Shown here: positions 42,544-51,284 of the stretch, one piece after another
Position numbering within the stretch: the first letter of the stretch is position 1
How the letters are laid out: each line of letters begins with the position of its first letter
Origin: Chitinophagaceae bacterium UBA4407
GTDB lineage: Bacteria; Bacteroidota; Bacteroidia; Chitinophagales; Chitinophagaceae
Assembly: GCA_002390845.1 (NCBI GenBank)
Contig: DGQT01000099.1
Coordinates: forward strand, 40,815-104,814
Direction: 5' to 3'
DNA length: 64,000 bases
Notes under the pieces: generated by a model
What the model was told of the DNA's origin: nothing
The model's database searches: none
The model's input: the letters and a program-made list of their open reading frames with translations, nothing else
Position numbers and translations under genes: made by a program

Positions 42544-44094
42544 CTAAATTGTTTTCTTTGGCCCCGTAAACCAATACTTAACAGAGAGCTGCCACCAAAC
42601 CAATAAAATAATTAATGTTATTCCTAAAAGTATAGGTGCGTAGTTAACGGCTACCCATGTAAAATTTTCGTTCCAGGGAACTGCTGGAGGCTCAAATGGC
42701 ATAATGAAATAAAAGCACATGATGATGATTTCAAGTATGGCAACAAGGTTCATCCATTTGTATTTTTTACCGAGGTTCCATTCGCCAGCAGTAAAGCTGT
42801 TGCCCGCTTTCCAACGCAGCCAGATTGGAATAATGAAAGCGAGATACAACCCGATTACACCTACCGATACCACCGCGTAAAACGCTGTGGGAATACCTCT
42901 CGGGCTTTTCCAAAGTGCAGGCAGGGTAACGATTATACCAATTAATGCGGAGATCAATACGGCATTTACCGGCACATGATTTTTGTTGACTTTTGCCCAA
43001 TGCTTATGGCCCGGCACCACGCCATCTCTTGAGAAAGCAAACAGCATTCTTGAGCAGGAAGTTAAACAGGCAAATGCGCAGAACAACTGGCCTACAGTTG
43101 AAATGATTAAGACTAGTTTAAACATAAGCGGACTAAGCGCATCGTACAAAATAGAAATAACAGAACCGCCGCCAAAGGGATTAACTGAAGTATCAAATGA
43201 GCTTACATTTTCAGGTTTTGTTGCGGCATACAAAAATGCAAGCAATAAAATATAACCACCCACGGCAGAATAAAAAATAGATTTCCAAATCCCTTTTGCG
43301 GCTGTTAAATGCGCATCTTTTGTTTCTTCGGAAAGATGCGCAGATGCATCGAAACCAGTGATGGTATATTGCGTTAAAAGAAAGCCCAAAGGCAAAACAA
43401 AAACCCAGTAAGTAACGCCGCCGGAAAAACCAGAGTTGTTGATGCGTGTGGTAAAAATCCACTTAAGATCCTGGTGTTCTGCGGGAGTAATAACAAGAAT
43501 TGCGATGACCAATGCAGCGCCAAACACATGCCACCAGACAGAAATATTATTCAGCGCCGATTGAATATTACTGCTGAAAGTATTGAGTACTGTAATGATG
43601 ATCATAATCACAACAAACCAGAAAAATTGCTGGTTAATAGAATCACCGCTTAAAAAGCCGGTTGCATAATCTGAAGAGAATGTGCCCAGTGTAATATTCA
43701 GGAATGTCGCTGCGCCATAAACCACCGAAGCAGTTACCGCCAGTAAACCAATCAGGTTCAACCAGCCCGCAAAAAAGCCAGCCTTTGGCCCGCCTAATTT
43801 TGCTGCCCACCAATAAATGCCTCCAGAAGTTGGATAAGCTGAAGCAAGCTCTGCCATTGAAAGGCCGATCATTAAAATAAAAACAGAGATCACGGGCCAG
43901 CCAACAGCAATTGCCAGCGGACCGCCATTGTTCCATGCTTGTCCAAACGTGGTGAAGCAACCACTGAGAATTGAAATAACCGAAAATGAAATAGCGAAGT
44001 TTGAAAATCCTGACCAGCTGCGGTTCAGTTCTTGTTTATAACCAAGCGAGGCGAGTAATATTTCTTCTTTAGAAACATCTTGTTTTTGCTCCAT
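42544..44094 (-). CDS. APC-superfamily amino-acid/choline-type permease
   Basis: 516 residues from the ATG at 44094 (MEQKQDVSKEEILLASLGYK); the 12 upstream codons do not look like protein N-terminus. Twelve hydrophobic segments are predicted. The family opening LNRSWSGFSNFAISFSVISI and the ISGGCFTTFGQAW-like next helix, ITGFDASAHLSEETKDAHLT and the late PFEPPAVPW loop place it in the amino acid/choline transporter (ACT) branch of the APC superfamily (GABA/choline permease relatives). The substrate is likely a small amine or amino acid; the linked kinase and DMGDH-like enzyme make choline, betaine or a methylated glycine candidates. Confidence 0.9.
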   Translation of the reverse strand: MEQKQDVSKEEILLASLGYKQELNRSWSGFSNFAISFSVISILSGCFTTFGQAWNNGGPLAIAVGWPVISVFILMIGLSMAELASAYPTSGGIYWWAAKLGGPKAGFFAGWLNLIGLLAVTASVVYGAATFLNITLGTFSSDYATGFLSGDSINQQFFWFVVIMIIITVLNTFSSNIQSALNNISVWWHVFGAALVIAILVITPAEHQDLKWIFTTRINNSGFSGGVTYWVFVLPLGFLLTQYTITGFDASAHLSEETKDAHLTAAKGIWKSIFYSAVGGYILLLAFLYAATKPENVSSFDTSVNPFGGGSVISILYDALSPLMFKLVLIISTVGQLFCAFACLTSCSRMLFAFSRDGVVPGHKHWAKVNKNHVPVNAVLISALIGIIVTLPALWKSPRGIPTAFYAVVSVGVIGLYLAFIIPIWLRWKAGNSFTAGEWNLGKKYKWMNLVAILEIIIMCFYFIMPFEPPAVPWNENFTWVAVNYAPILLGITLIILLVWWQLSVKYWFTGPKKTI

Positions 44095-44188
44095 ATTCAA
44101 ATATAAACTAACCTGCTTAAGATAGCGCAATGGTTGTTTTAAAAGTTTATGGCTTTTATAAAATTAAAGTGCTGTTATAAGATAATTT

Positions 44189-44516
44189 TTATGAGCCGGG
44201 CAGAAGCACTTCTATGAAGCTTTTGTTGCCACGCTCGTTTCACAGTTCCTCTTTCATGGCATCTGTGAAAAGCGTGGCAGTTTACCCCGACGAGCGAATC
44301 GGAACTCGGGGTCGCACACTGGAACGTTCAGTCCAGTGTTGAGCAACGCAAGTAGTAAATTATATGTCGCAAGTTAAACTCACCAATTGTGATTAACGAT
44401 TCCCGTTCTTGAAGTAGAAGGCCGTTGGTTTTATCTTCGCGTTGCTCAATAAAGTTATTGCAGCAGCAGTGTGCGACGCAACGAAAGCCTCACAAAGTAT
44501 CTTCAGCTTGGTCCAA
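44189..44516. repeat. Compound dispersed repeat element, about 330 bp
   Basis: Outer TTTTTATGAGCCGGGCAGAA, left arm variant C GTTGCCACGCTCG (44225-44237) pairing with CTGTGAAAAGCGTGGCAGT (about 44265-44283). Then comes an A-type fragment GGTCGCACACTGGAACGTTC (44310-44329). The right core GTGTGCGACGCAAC is at 44469-44482, followed by outer AGCTTGGTCCAAAAAAAATG. It looks like one element nested in another. It fills the 433-bp gap. Confidence 0.65.
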
Positions 44517-44527
44517 AAAAAATGTAT

Positions 44528-45751
44528 TTATACTTCCAGGTAATTTAAATCTTTATGGTAAGTTTCTTCGGTAAGTACTGCCGAAACAACGGCAATAGAT
44601 ATAACAATAATGCCGGTGATCCATCCCGCTGTTAAATAATCGCCTGCAACGCCTTGCAGCCAGGTAAAGAGAAGGGATATCAACACAAGTGAGCCGCGCA
44701 CCATATTGGGTACGGTTGTGGCTACGGTTGCCCGTATATTGGTGCCAAACTGCTCTGCAGCCATGGTTACAAAAATGGCCCACATACCGGTGCCAAAGCC
44801 AAGCAGCGCACAGGCTAAATATAATTCTGAAACATTTGCGCCATCAAGATTAAAATACCATACCACACCAATTGCTGTAAGAAAATAAAAAACATACAGC
44901 GCTTTTTTACGGCTCTTAAACCATTGGCTTACGAAACCAATTAAGATGTCGCCAATAGAAATTGCAGCGTAGGCATACATTACCGCTTTGCCCGGATCTA
45001 TAGCGCCCTGCACATTCATTTTTGCACCAAACTCTTTTGAAAATGTAATGAGTATTCCAATAACATACCAGTTTGGTAAACCAACGAATATCGCCAGCAA
45101 ATATTTTTTAAAGCGTTTGCCATTAGAAAAAAGCATGAAAAAATTTCCTTTTGAAATATTCTTGTGTTCAATGGTCTTAAACATACCGGATTCGAGAACG
45201 CCTACCCTTAAAAACAATAATGCAAAACCCAGCCCACCGCCTATAAAATAACAAGTGCGCCATTCAAAATTTTCTTTTAAAAAGAAGGCAACCACCGCAC
45301 CCGTTAAACCAATTCCCGCAACCATGGATGTACCAATACCTCGTTTTTCTTTTGATAGTAATTCGGTTACAAGCGTTATCCCGGCACCCAGTTCGCCTGC
45401 CAGGCCAATGCCTGTTATAAAACGCACCAATGCATACTGGTCAACAGTTTGAACAAAACCATTGGCAATATTTCCCAAAGAATACAGAATAATGGAAGCA
45501 TACAAAACTTTAAGCCTCCCTTTTTTATCGCCAAGAACACCCCATAATATTCCGCCAACCAAGAGCCCGATCATTTGAATATTTATAATAAACAAACCTT
45601 GCTTTGCAATTGCAGCATCATCCAGGCCCAGCGATTTTAAAGAGGGCACCCGTATAATGCTGAAAAGCAACAGGTCGTAAATATCAACGAAGTAGCCCAA
45701 TGCAGCAACTAATACAGGGAGTGATAAAACACCGTATTTACGTTCGTTCAT
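44528..45751 (-). CDS. Major facilitator superfamily transporter
   Basis: 407 residues with twelve hydrophobic segments. The MFS signature loop is GVLGDKKGRLKVL, with the A-type motif RFITGIGLAGELGAGITLV and YFVDIYDLLLFSIIRVPSLK in the first helix, giving the impression of a metabolite:H+ symporter. The opening (MNERKYGVLSLPVLVAALGY) starts at the ATG. It lies 9 bp downstream of the DedA gene in the same direction, so the two are one transcription unit. Substrate is not readable. Confidence 0.9.
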   Translation of the reverse strand: MNERKYGVLSLPVLVAALGYFVDIYDLLLFSIIRVPSLKSLGLDDAAIAKQGLFIINIQMIGLLVGGILWGVLGDKKGRLKVLYASIILYSLGNIANGFVQTVDQYALVRFITGIGLAGELGAGITLVTELLSKEKRGIGTSMVAGIGLTGAVVAFFLKENFEWRTCYFIGGGLGFALLFLRVGVLESGMFKTIEHKNISKGNFFMLFSNGKRFKKYLLAIFVGLPNWYVIGILITFSKEFGAKMNVQGAIDPGKAVMYAYAAISIGDILIGFVSQWFKSRKKALYVFYFLTAIGVVWYFNLDGANVSELYLACALLGFGTGMWAIFVTMAAEQFGTNIRATVATTVPNMVRGSLVLISLLFTWLQGVAGDYLTAGWITGIIVISIAVVSAVLTEETYHKDLNYLEV

Positions 45752-45760
45752 AAGCAGGTT

Positions 45761-46444
45761 TTAAATATTTGGCTTTGCTTTTTCTCTGGTGAAAAGTTTT
45801 ATAATTACAGGGGCTGTAGTTATGAATACAATACCAAGTACAATTACTTCAAGGTGTTGTGTAAGGTCAAAATTATATTTTTCTAAAAAAAACTTGTACA
45901 GGTAATGGCCTGCTGCCAGCATAGAAGTTACCCATGCAACACAGCCGATGATATTGAAAAAAGTAAATTTTTTTTTCTCCATGCCCACTATACCTGCAAC
46001 AATTGGTGCAAAGGTTCTTACAATTGGTAAAAACCTTGCAAACACTATAGCACCGCCGCCATGTTTATCGTAAAATGCTTTTGCCTGAACCAGGTAACGG
46101 TGTTTAAATAAATACCTGTCGGGCCAGTTAAACATGGCAGGACCAATTTTTTTACCAAACCAGTAACCGGCAAAATTTCCCAGGATTCCAGCAACGGAAC
46201 AAAGCAGGATGAGCACCAGCAGGTTAATAATATCCGAGATATTAGAAGCGTCGTACAGTGAAGCTGCAAGTTTGCTGCTAAAAATCCCCGCCACAAAAAG
46301 CAAAGAATCTCCGGGAAAGAAAAAACCAATCATTAAACCCGTCTCCGCAAAAATAATAAACAGCAAAAGCCACAGCCCGCCATTATCAATATAAAACTGC
46401 GGTTGCAGCAACTCGTGCCAGTTAAACGTAAGTAGATATATCAT
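45761..46444 (-). CDS. DedA-family membrane protein
   Basis: 227 residues with four to five hydrophobic segments and the family signature FIIFAETGLMIGFFFPGDSL and FGKKIGPAMFN, then FYDKHGGGAIVFARFLPIVR-TFAPIVAG (the conserved acidic/arginine residues E and R are present). DedA proteins are undecaprenyl-phosphate/phospholipid flippase-like proteins required for envelope homeostasis. It is 9 bp upstream of the MFS gene, with a repeat left core (46515) upstream of it. Confidence 0.95.
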   Translation of the reverse strand: MIYLLTFNWHELLQPQFYIDNGGLWLLLFIIFAETGLMIGFFFPGDSLLFVAGIFSSKLAASLYDASNISDIINLLVLILLCSVAGILGNFAGYWFGKKIGPAMFNWPDRYLFKHRYLVQAKAFYDKHGGGAIVFARFLPIVRTFAPIVAGIVGMEKKKFTFFNIIGCVAWVTSMLAAGHYLYKFFLEKYNFDLTQHLEVIVLGIVFITTAPVIIKLFTREKAKPNI

Positions 46445-46489
46445 AGAAATTTTATCGTATCAAATTTATAAGTACGTAATTTTTTGCCA

Positions 46490-46560
46490 AACATTTGTAC
46501 AGGTGGCATCGCCTGTTGTGTCACTCACTTTTACTGTATGAATATTATTCAGCAATCAAC
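46490..46560 (+). repeat. Dispersed repeat, left half-element, variant B
   Basis: Core GTTGTGTCACTCACTTTTAC at 46515-46534 preceded by GGTGGCATCGCCT and followed by TGTATGAATATTATTCAGC then AATCAACAGCC. The inner part matches 14258-14285 (ATTATTCAGCATTCAACAGCC). The next core (48041) is inverted, so the pair encloses the symporter gene. Confidence 0.75.
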
Positions 46561-46603
46561 AGCCAACAGCCGCAATCATTCAGGCAGCAAGCCATTTAAT
46601 GAA

Positions 46604-47878
46604 TCAACTGCCCCCAATTCCTAATTCCTTATTTCCCAATTCCACCTCACCAAGTTCCCCTTCCCATTTACTTACCACGCTTGTTGCAAGTGCGTTACCC
46701 AAAACGTTGGTAGCTGTTCTGAACATGTCGCAAAAATGATCAATTGGTAAAATTAAAGCCACGCCTTCCGGTGGAATTTTAAACATACTGCAGGTAGCCA
46801 GAACCACTACAAGTGATGCACGTGGTACACCTGCAATTCCTTTGCTGGTAAGCATTAACACCAAAAGCATGGTTAGCTGGGTTCCAAGATCAAGCTGAAT
46901 ACCGTAGGCCTGGGCAATAGCAATACTTGCGAAAGTCATATACATCATGCTGCCATCAAGGTTAAACGAATAACCCAATGGTAAAACAAAAGCAACGATT
47001 TTATCCTTGCAACCGAAGCGTTCAAGCTCTTCCGTAAGTTTTGGAAAAACCGCTTCACTGCTTGTTGTTGTAAATGCGATTATTAACGGTTGAATAATGT
47101 GCTCCAGTAAGGAAGGCAGTCTTTTACGCAGAATGATAAACCCAACTGTTATTAATACTAACCAAAGTGAAGCAATACCAATGAAAAAGTATGCGAAATA
47201 TTTTGCGTAGAAAATAAAAATCCTAAAACCATTTGTGGCGATTACCGCTGCTATCGCACCGAATACACCTACTGGTGCAAACTTCATTACATAATTGACC
47301 ATTGTAAGTATAATATGCGAAACTGCATCCAGTCCTTTTACAACAATCTTTCCTTTTTCACCCATTGCAGCGGTAGCAATTCCAAAGAAAATACTGAAGA
47401 TAACAATCTGCAATATTTCATTATTGGCCATTGCCTCAAAGATGCTTTTTGGAAAAACATGCTCAACAAAATTCTGTAAAGTAAAAGTTTGTGTTTTGCC
47501 CGCAAGGTCTTTTACACTTTCTGCGCTGGCACTGTTTAAATCTAAACCCGCTCCTGGTTTAAATAAATTTACCAATAGCATGCCCAGCAGTAAGCTGGCT
47601 AACGAAGCGGATATAAACCATAGCATTGCTTTGCCGCCCACACGTCCAACAGTTTTAAGATCGCCCAGTTTTGCAATGCCTACAACCAGGGTAGAAAAAA
47701 CCAATGGGGCAATAATCATTTGTACCAGCCTTAGGAAAATAGTGGTAAGCAGTTTTATATTTACTGAAAAAGACTGAATAAATTCCGCATCGCTGTTTTC
47801 GTGAATAAGGTAACCAAGGGCCGCACCCGTAAGCATCGCTGCTAATATATAAACTGTAAGCCTGCCGGATGATTTCAT
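46604..47878 (-). CDS. Dicarboxylate/amino acid:cation symporter (GltP/DctA family)
   Basis: 424 residues with eight transmembrane segments plus re-entrant loops. The family motifs are TTSSEAVFPKLTEELERFGC (the serine-rich re-entrant loop) and PLGYSFNLDGSMMYMTFASI, ending with the acidic C-terminus after VLGNALATSVVSKWEG. It is a secondary transporter for glutamate/aspartate or C4-dicarboxylates, driven by Na+ or H+. The exact substrate is not determined. It stands alone between two inverted repeat halves (46515 and 48041). Confidence 0.95.
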   Translation of the reverse strand: MKSSGRLTVYILAAMLTGAALGYLIHENSDAEFIQSFSVNIKLLTTIFLRLVQMIIAPLVFSTLVVGIAKLGDLKTVGRVGGKAMLWFISASLASLLLGMLLVNLFKPGAGLDLNSASAESVKDLAGKTQTFTLQNFVEHVFPKSIFEAMANNEILQIVIFSIFFGIATAAMGEKGKIVVKGLDAVSHIILTMVNYVMKFAPVGVFGAIAAVIATNGFRIFIFYAKYFAYFFIGIASLWLVLITVGFIILRKRLPSLLEHIIQPLIIAFTTTSSEAVFPKLTEELERFGCKDKIVAFVLPLGYSFNLDGSMMYMTFASIAIAQAYGIQLDLGTQLTMLLVLMLTSKGIAGVPRASLVVVLATCSMFKIPPEGVALILPIDHFCDMFRTATNVLGNALATSVVSKWEGELGEVELGNKELGIGGS

Positions 47879-48029
47879 TTACAATTTTTTATCAGTCCGC
47901 AATATAGGATTTAAAACTATTCGTCATACTTCATTATCGCCTCTTGGTTTATTGCGGATTTGAATTTTGCGGGGCTTCAGTATTTTCTTGAATTGAACCA
48001 GCTTGCAAACTGTGAGGCCACAGCCGATT

Positions 48030-48110
48030 ATTTCCGGAACGTACAAGGGAGTGACACAAGCAGTGATGACCAAAGCACAAATGCTTGTGCTAAAACATTT
48101 TTTCCCTTGA
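48030..48110 (-). repeat. Dispersed repeat, right half-element, variant B
   Basis: GGAACGTACAAGGGAGTGACACAAG (core 48041-48060) followed by CAGTGATGACCAAAGCACAA and AAATGCTTGTGCTAAAACATTT. The 319-bp gap to the permease gene holds nothing else recognisable. Confidence 0.65.
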
Positions 48111-48197
48111 TAAGGCTGGGCATAAAAGATTTAAAGCCGTACAAAAAGAAATCATTATTTTGCCAAATACTATTTCCAAAAAATTAACCAACTGTAT

Positions 48198-49724
48198 ATG
48201 AGTTTATTTGTAAAAAAATCAATGGCCTCCCTCATGTCGCAGGCAGGCGATTCAGAAAAGGGATTGAAAAGAACACTTGGTGCAGGTAACCTTATTGCCT
48301 TAGGCATAGGTGCAATTATTGGTGCCGGTTTATTTGTAAGAACCGCGGCTGCTGCGGGTGAGCATGCAGGGCCGGCAGTTACACTTTCCTTTATTGTTGC
48401 CGCTATTGGCTGCGCTTTTGCAGGTTTGTGTTATGCAGAATTTGCATCCATAATACCTATTGCGGGTAGCGCTTATACCTACGCTTATGCCACGATGGGG
48501 GAACTGATTGCATGGATTATTGGCTGGGCTTTGATACTTGAATACGCTTTGGGTGCTGCCACCGTTTCTATTGCATGGAGCGAATTTTTAAATAAACTGG
48601 TAGGGGGCAGTATACCTTATGAATGGTGCCACTCCCCGTTTGAAAGTGCGCTTGATGCGAACAATATTTTGCATACCGGGTATATGAATGCGCCTGCATT
48701 GCTTATTTTACTAATGATCTCTGCTTTGCTTATAAAAGGCACTCAGGAATCGGCAACAGTGAATGCTGTTATCGTAATTATAAAAGTGTCAATCGTTCTC
48801 GTGTTCATTGCAATTGGTTGGGGCTTTATTAACCCTGCCAACCATACACCTTACTTAATACCTGCAGATGCTCCGGCCGCATTAAAACCTGATGGTACAC
48901 TCTACTCCTATGAAGGGTTTTTTAACCATGGGTGGGGTGGCGTATTAACAGGGGCTGCTGTTGTGTTCTTCGCCTTTATTGGTTTTGATGCAGTATCAAC
49001 TGCGGCGCAGGAAGCAAAGAACCCAAAGAAAGATATGCCTATTGGTATACTTGGTTCCCTGATAGTTTGTACTATTTTATACATTCTTTTCTCCTATGTA
49101 CTTACCGGTGTTGCACCTTATACCGATTTTATAAAAAGCGGCAAAGAAGCTTCTGTTGCTTATGCCATTGAAACCTACATGGCAGGGTATGGCTGGCTCG
49201 CTAAACTCGTTACGGTGGCTATTCTTGCAGGTTTCTCCTCGGTAATATTGGTAATGCTGATGGGGCAGTCGAGGGTATTTTATACCATGAGTACCGACGG
49301 ACTTTTGCCAAAAGCGTTCTCTGCCCTGCACCCTAAATTCAGAACACCATATAAATCAAATATTATCCTGTTTGTTTTTGTTGGTTTGTTTGCAGCATTT
49401 GTACCCGGAAGTGTGGCAGGTGATCTTACATCAATAGGAACATTGTTTGCATTTGTTTTGGTTTGCGCCGGTATATGGATATTGCGTCGCAGGGATCCAG
49501 ATATGGTTCGTCCGTTTAAAACACCGCTGGTGCCATTGGTTCCAATACTGGGTATCATTGTTTGTTCGGCCATGATCATCAGTTTGCCAAACGATACATT
49601 GCTCAGTGCTTTTGTGTGGATGCTGATTGGCTTGGTTGTTTATTTTACTTACAGTAAAAAGAATAGTAAACTCCGCAATCTTTCTGATGTTCTTCCCAAG
49701 GCTTCGGATTTTGAAAAGAAATAA
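48198..49724 (+). CDS. APC-superfamily amino acid permease (CAT-like)
   Basis: 508 residues, about twelve hydrophobic segments. The opening LKRTLGAGNLIALGIGAIIG-AGLFV is the hallmark of cationic amino acid transporter-type permeases, followed by CYAEFASIIPIAGSAYTYAY, FFAFIGFDAVSTAAQEAKNP and the typical GTLFAFVLVCAGIWILRRRDP near the end. The likely role is amino acid uptake or exchange; the substrate is undefined. The ATG at 48198 is followed by an optional second start at 48222. A Rho-independent terminator follows the stop codon. Confidence 0.94.
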   Translation: MSLFVKKSMASLMSQAGDSEKGLKRTLGAGNLIALGIGAIIGAGLFVRTAAAAGEHAGPAVTLSFIVAAIGCAFAGLCYAEFASIIPIAGSAYTYAYATMGELIAWIIGWALILEYALGAATVSIAWSEFLNKLVGGSIPYEWCHSPFESALDANNILHTGYMNAPALLILLMISALLIKGTQESATVNAVIVIIKVSIVLVFIAIGWGFINPANHTPYLIPADAPAALKPDGTLYSYEGFFNHGWGGVLTGAAVVFFAFIGFDAVSTAAQEAKNPKKDMPIGILGSLIVCTILYILFSYVLTGVAPYTDFIKSGKEASVAYAIETYMAGYGWLAKLVTVAILAGFSSVILVMLMGQSRVFYTMSTDGLLPKAFSALHPKFRTPYKSNIILFVFVGLFAAFVPGSVAGDLTSIGTLFAFVLVCAGIWILRRRDPDMVRPFKTPLVPLVPILGIIVCSAMIISLPNDTLLSAFVWMLIGLVVYFTYSKKNSKLRNLSDVLPKASDFEKK

Positions 49725-49730
49725 AAAGTA

Positions 49731-49757
49731 AGAGCCGCCTTAGGGCGGTTTTTTTTT
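49731..49757 (+). terminator. Rho-independent terminator after the APC permease
   Basis: CCGCC / GGCGG stem (49735-49748) with loop TTAG-like, then a run of nine T residues. Confidence 0.85.
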
Positions 49758-49819
49758 GATTGGCAAGTTCACGGGCTTCTGTTAATTTTGCCACCGCTTA
49801 AAAAAGTAAAGAATTTGGT

Positions 49820-50024
49820 GGAGCCCGGCTTTGGAATAAATATTAAGCATCGTTGCGTCGCACCCTTGTACTGAAGTAAAGCTATGAGCTTTTGGCTGTG
49901 AGCTTCGAGCTATTGTATTTGCTCAAAGCTCGTGGCTCACGGCTCGCAGCTTGATGCTCCAAGTTCCGAACGTACAAGTGAGTGACACAACAGGCGATGC
50001 CATGAAAAATTAAGCTGGTTACCA
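49820..50024. repeat. Dispersed repeat element with AGCT-type hairpin interior
   Basis: Outer GGAGCCCGGCTTTGG; left core GTTGCGTCGCACCCTTGTAC at 49852-49871. The interior is a long imperfect palindrome (AGCTATGAGCTTTTGGCTGT / GCTCACGGCTCGCAGCT). Right core, variant B, GTACAAGTGAGTGACACAAC is at 49972-49991, with outer AAGCTGGTTACCAAAAAAT. It fills the gap before the YebC gene. Confidence 0.85.
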
Positions 50025-50061
50025 AAAAATAACGATAAACTGAAAACTATAAACTCGTATC

Positions 50062-50784
50062 ATGGGAAGGATTTTTGAAGTTCGTAAAGCCACCATGTTT
50101 GCCCGGTGGGACAGGATGGCCAAGCAATTTACCCGTATTGGAAAAGAAATAGTAATTGCTGTAAAAGCCAGCGGCCCTGACCCTGCCACCAACCCCGCTC
50201 TCCGCAGGCTTTATCAGAACGCAAGAAGCGTGGGCATGCCCAAAGACAGGGTAGAGGCAGCCATTAAAAGGGCGATGGGTAAAGACACTGCCAATTACGA
50301 AGAAATACTTTACGAAGGCTATGCGCCGCATGGTGTAGCGCTTTTGGTGGAGACTGCAACAGATAATCATGTGCGGACGGTAGCGAATGTAAAGAGCCAT
50401 TTTAATAAGGGCCATGGCGCTTTAGGTAACAGCGGTAGCGTTAGTTTCCAGTTTAAAAAAATGGGTGTGTTTAAATTAAAGCCGGAAGGGTTGAATATGG
50501 ACGACCTTGAGTTGGAACTGATAGATCATGGCCTGGATGAACTTGGTGAAAGCACCGAAGAAAACGGTGATACTGTTCTGGTACTGCGCTGCGCATTTAC
50601 CGATTTTGGTAATCTGCAGAAAGCGTTGGAAGATAAAGGCCTTACACCGATAAGCTCAGAGCTGGAATGGATTCCCACTACAACAGTGCCTGTTACCGAT
50701 GAACAGGCTGAAGATGTAAGTAAATTAATTGAACGCCTGGAGCAGGACGAAGATGTAAATAAGGTGTTTCATAATATGGGGTAG
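50062..50784 (+). CDS. YebC/PmpR/TACO1-family regulator
   Basis: 240 residues, the normal length. Family motifs are an N-terminal segment (RKATMFARWDRMAKQFTRIG-KEIVIAVK), NPALRRLYQNARSVGMPKDR-VEAAIKRA and YEEILYEGYAPHGVALLVET, then the late TAFTDFGNLQKAL-like RCAFTDFGNLQKALEDKGL and the SSELEWIP segment. The canonical opening (KWANIKHRK) is changed to KATMFARWDRM. These proteins are described as transcription regulators and as translation activators that relieve ribosome pausing. Single gene with a terminator after it. Confidence 0.94.
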   Translation: MGRIFEVRKATMFARWDRMAKQFTRIGKEIVIAVKASGPDPATNPALRRLYQNARSVGMPKDRVEAAIKRAMGKDTANYEEILYEGYAPHGVALLVETATDNHVRTVANVKSHFNKGHGALGNSGSVSFQFKKMGVFKLKPEGLNMDDLELELIDHGLDELGESTEENGDTVLVLRCAFTDFGNLQKALEDKGLTPISSELEWIPTTTVPVTDEQAEDVSKLIERLEQDEDVNKVFHNMG

Positions 50785-50810
50785 AAACTACACCTGGAGG
50801 CATGATCTTG

Positions 50811-50843
50811 AAAGCAGTGAATTGTCGTATTCACTGCTTTTTT
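50811..50843 (+). terminator. Rho-independent terminator after the YebC gene
   Basis: AAAGCAGTGAAT (50811-50822) pairs with ATTCACTGCTTT (50829-50840), loop TGTCGT, followed by TTT. Confidence 0.9.
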
Positions 50844-50864
50844 ATTTAAGCTTAAATTTGCATA

Positions 50865-51284
50865 ATGGTTGAATTGAATGAACTGAAAAATCCTGTTGTT
50901 TTATTTGATGGTGTTTGTAATTTGTGCAGTACCAGTGTGCAGTTTATTATTAAGCATGACCCTAAAAAAACATTCAGGTATGCATCGCTGCAAAGTGATT
51001 TTGGGCAACAGGTTTTGAAACAGTTTGGCTTGCCCGCCGATGAATTGAATTCATTTATTCTTTTGGAAGAAGGGAAAATTTATACCAAATCAAGCGGTGC
51101 TTTGCGTGTTACAAAAAAGCTTAATAAACTTTGGCCTGTGTTATATGGTTTTATAATTGTGCCGCCATTTATTCGTAATGCAGTGTATAGCTGGGTGGCA
51201 CATAACCGCTATAAATGGTTTGGAAAAAAAGAAGCCTGCTGGTTACCAACGCCGGAGTTGAGAAAGTTATTTTTGGATAACTAA
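50865..51284 (+). CDS. DCC-family (DUF393) thiol-disulfide oxidoreductase-like protein
   Basis: 139 residues. The DCC motif VVLFDGVCNLCSTSVQFIIK (Cys18, Cys21, after Asp15) is at the N-terminus, followed by KTFRYASLQSDFG and IYTKSSGALRVTKKLNKLW, then the C-terminal basic RYKWFGKKEACWLPTP. The CxxC pair gives the family its name and suggests redox activity, but the function is not established. It ends 4 bp inside the convergent ispH gene. Confidence 0.93.
   Translation: MVELNELKNPVVLFDGVCNLCSTSVQFIIKHDPKKTFRYASLQSDFGQQVLKQFGLPADELNSFILLEEGKIYTKSSGALRVTKKLNKLWPVLYGFIIVPPFIRNAVYSWVAHNRYKWFGKKEACWLPTPELRKLFLDN

Noticed and set aside
46515..48060. Dicarboxylate symporter gene as proven cargo
   Set aside because: The flanking halves are both variant B but their inner sequences differ; orientation alone is not enough.
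47960..48187. 75-residue open frame before the APC permease
   Set aside because: It runs through the variant B repeat core at 48041, so it is repeat-derived.
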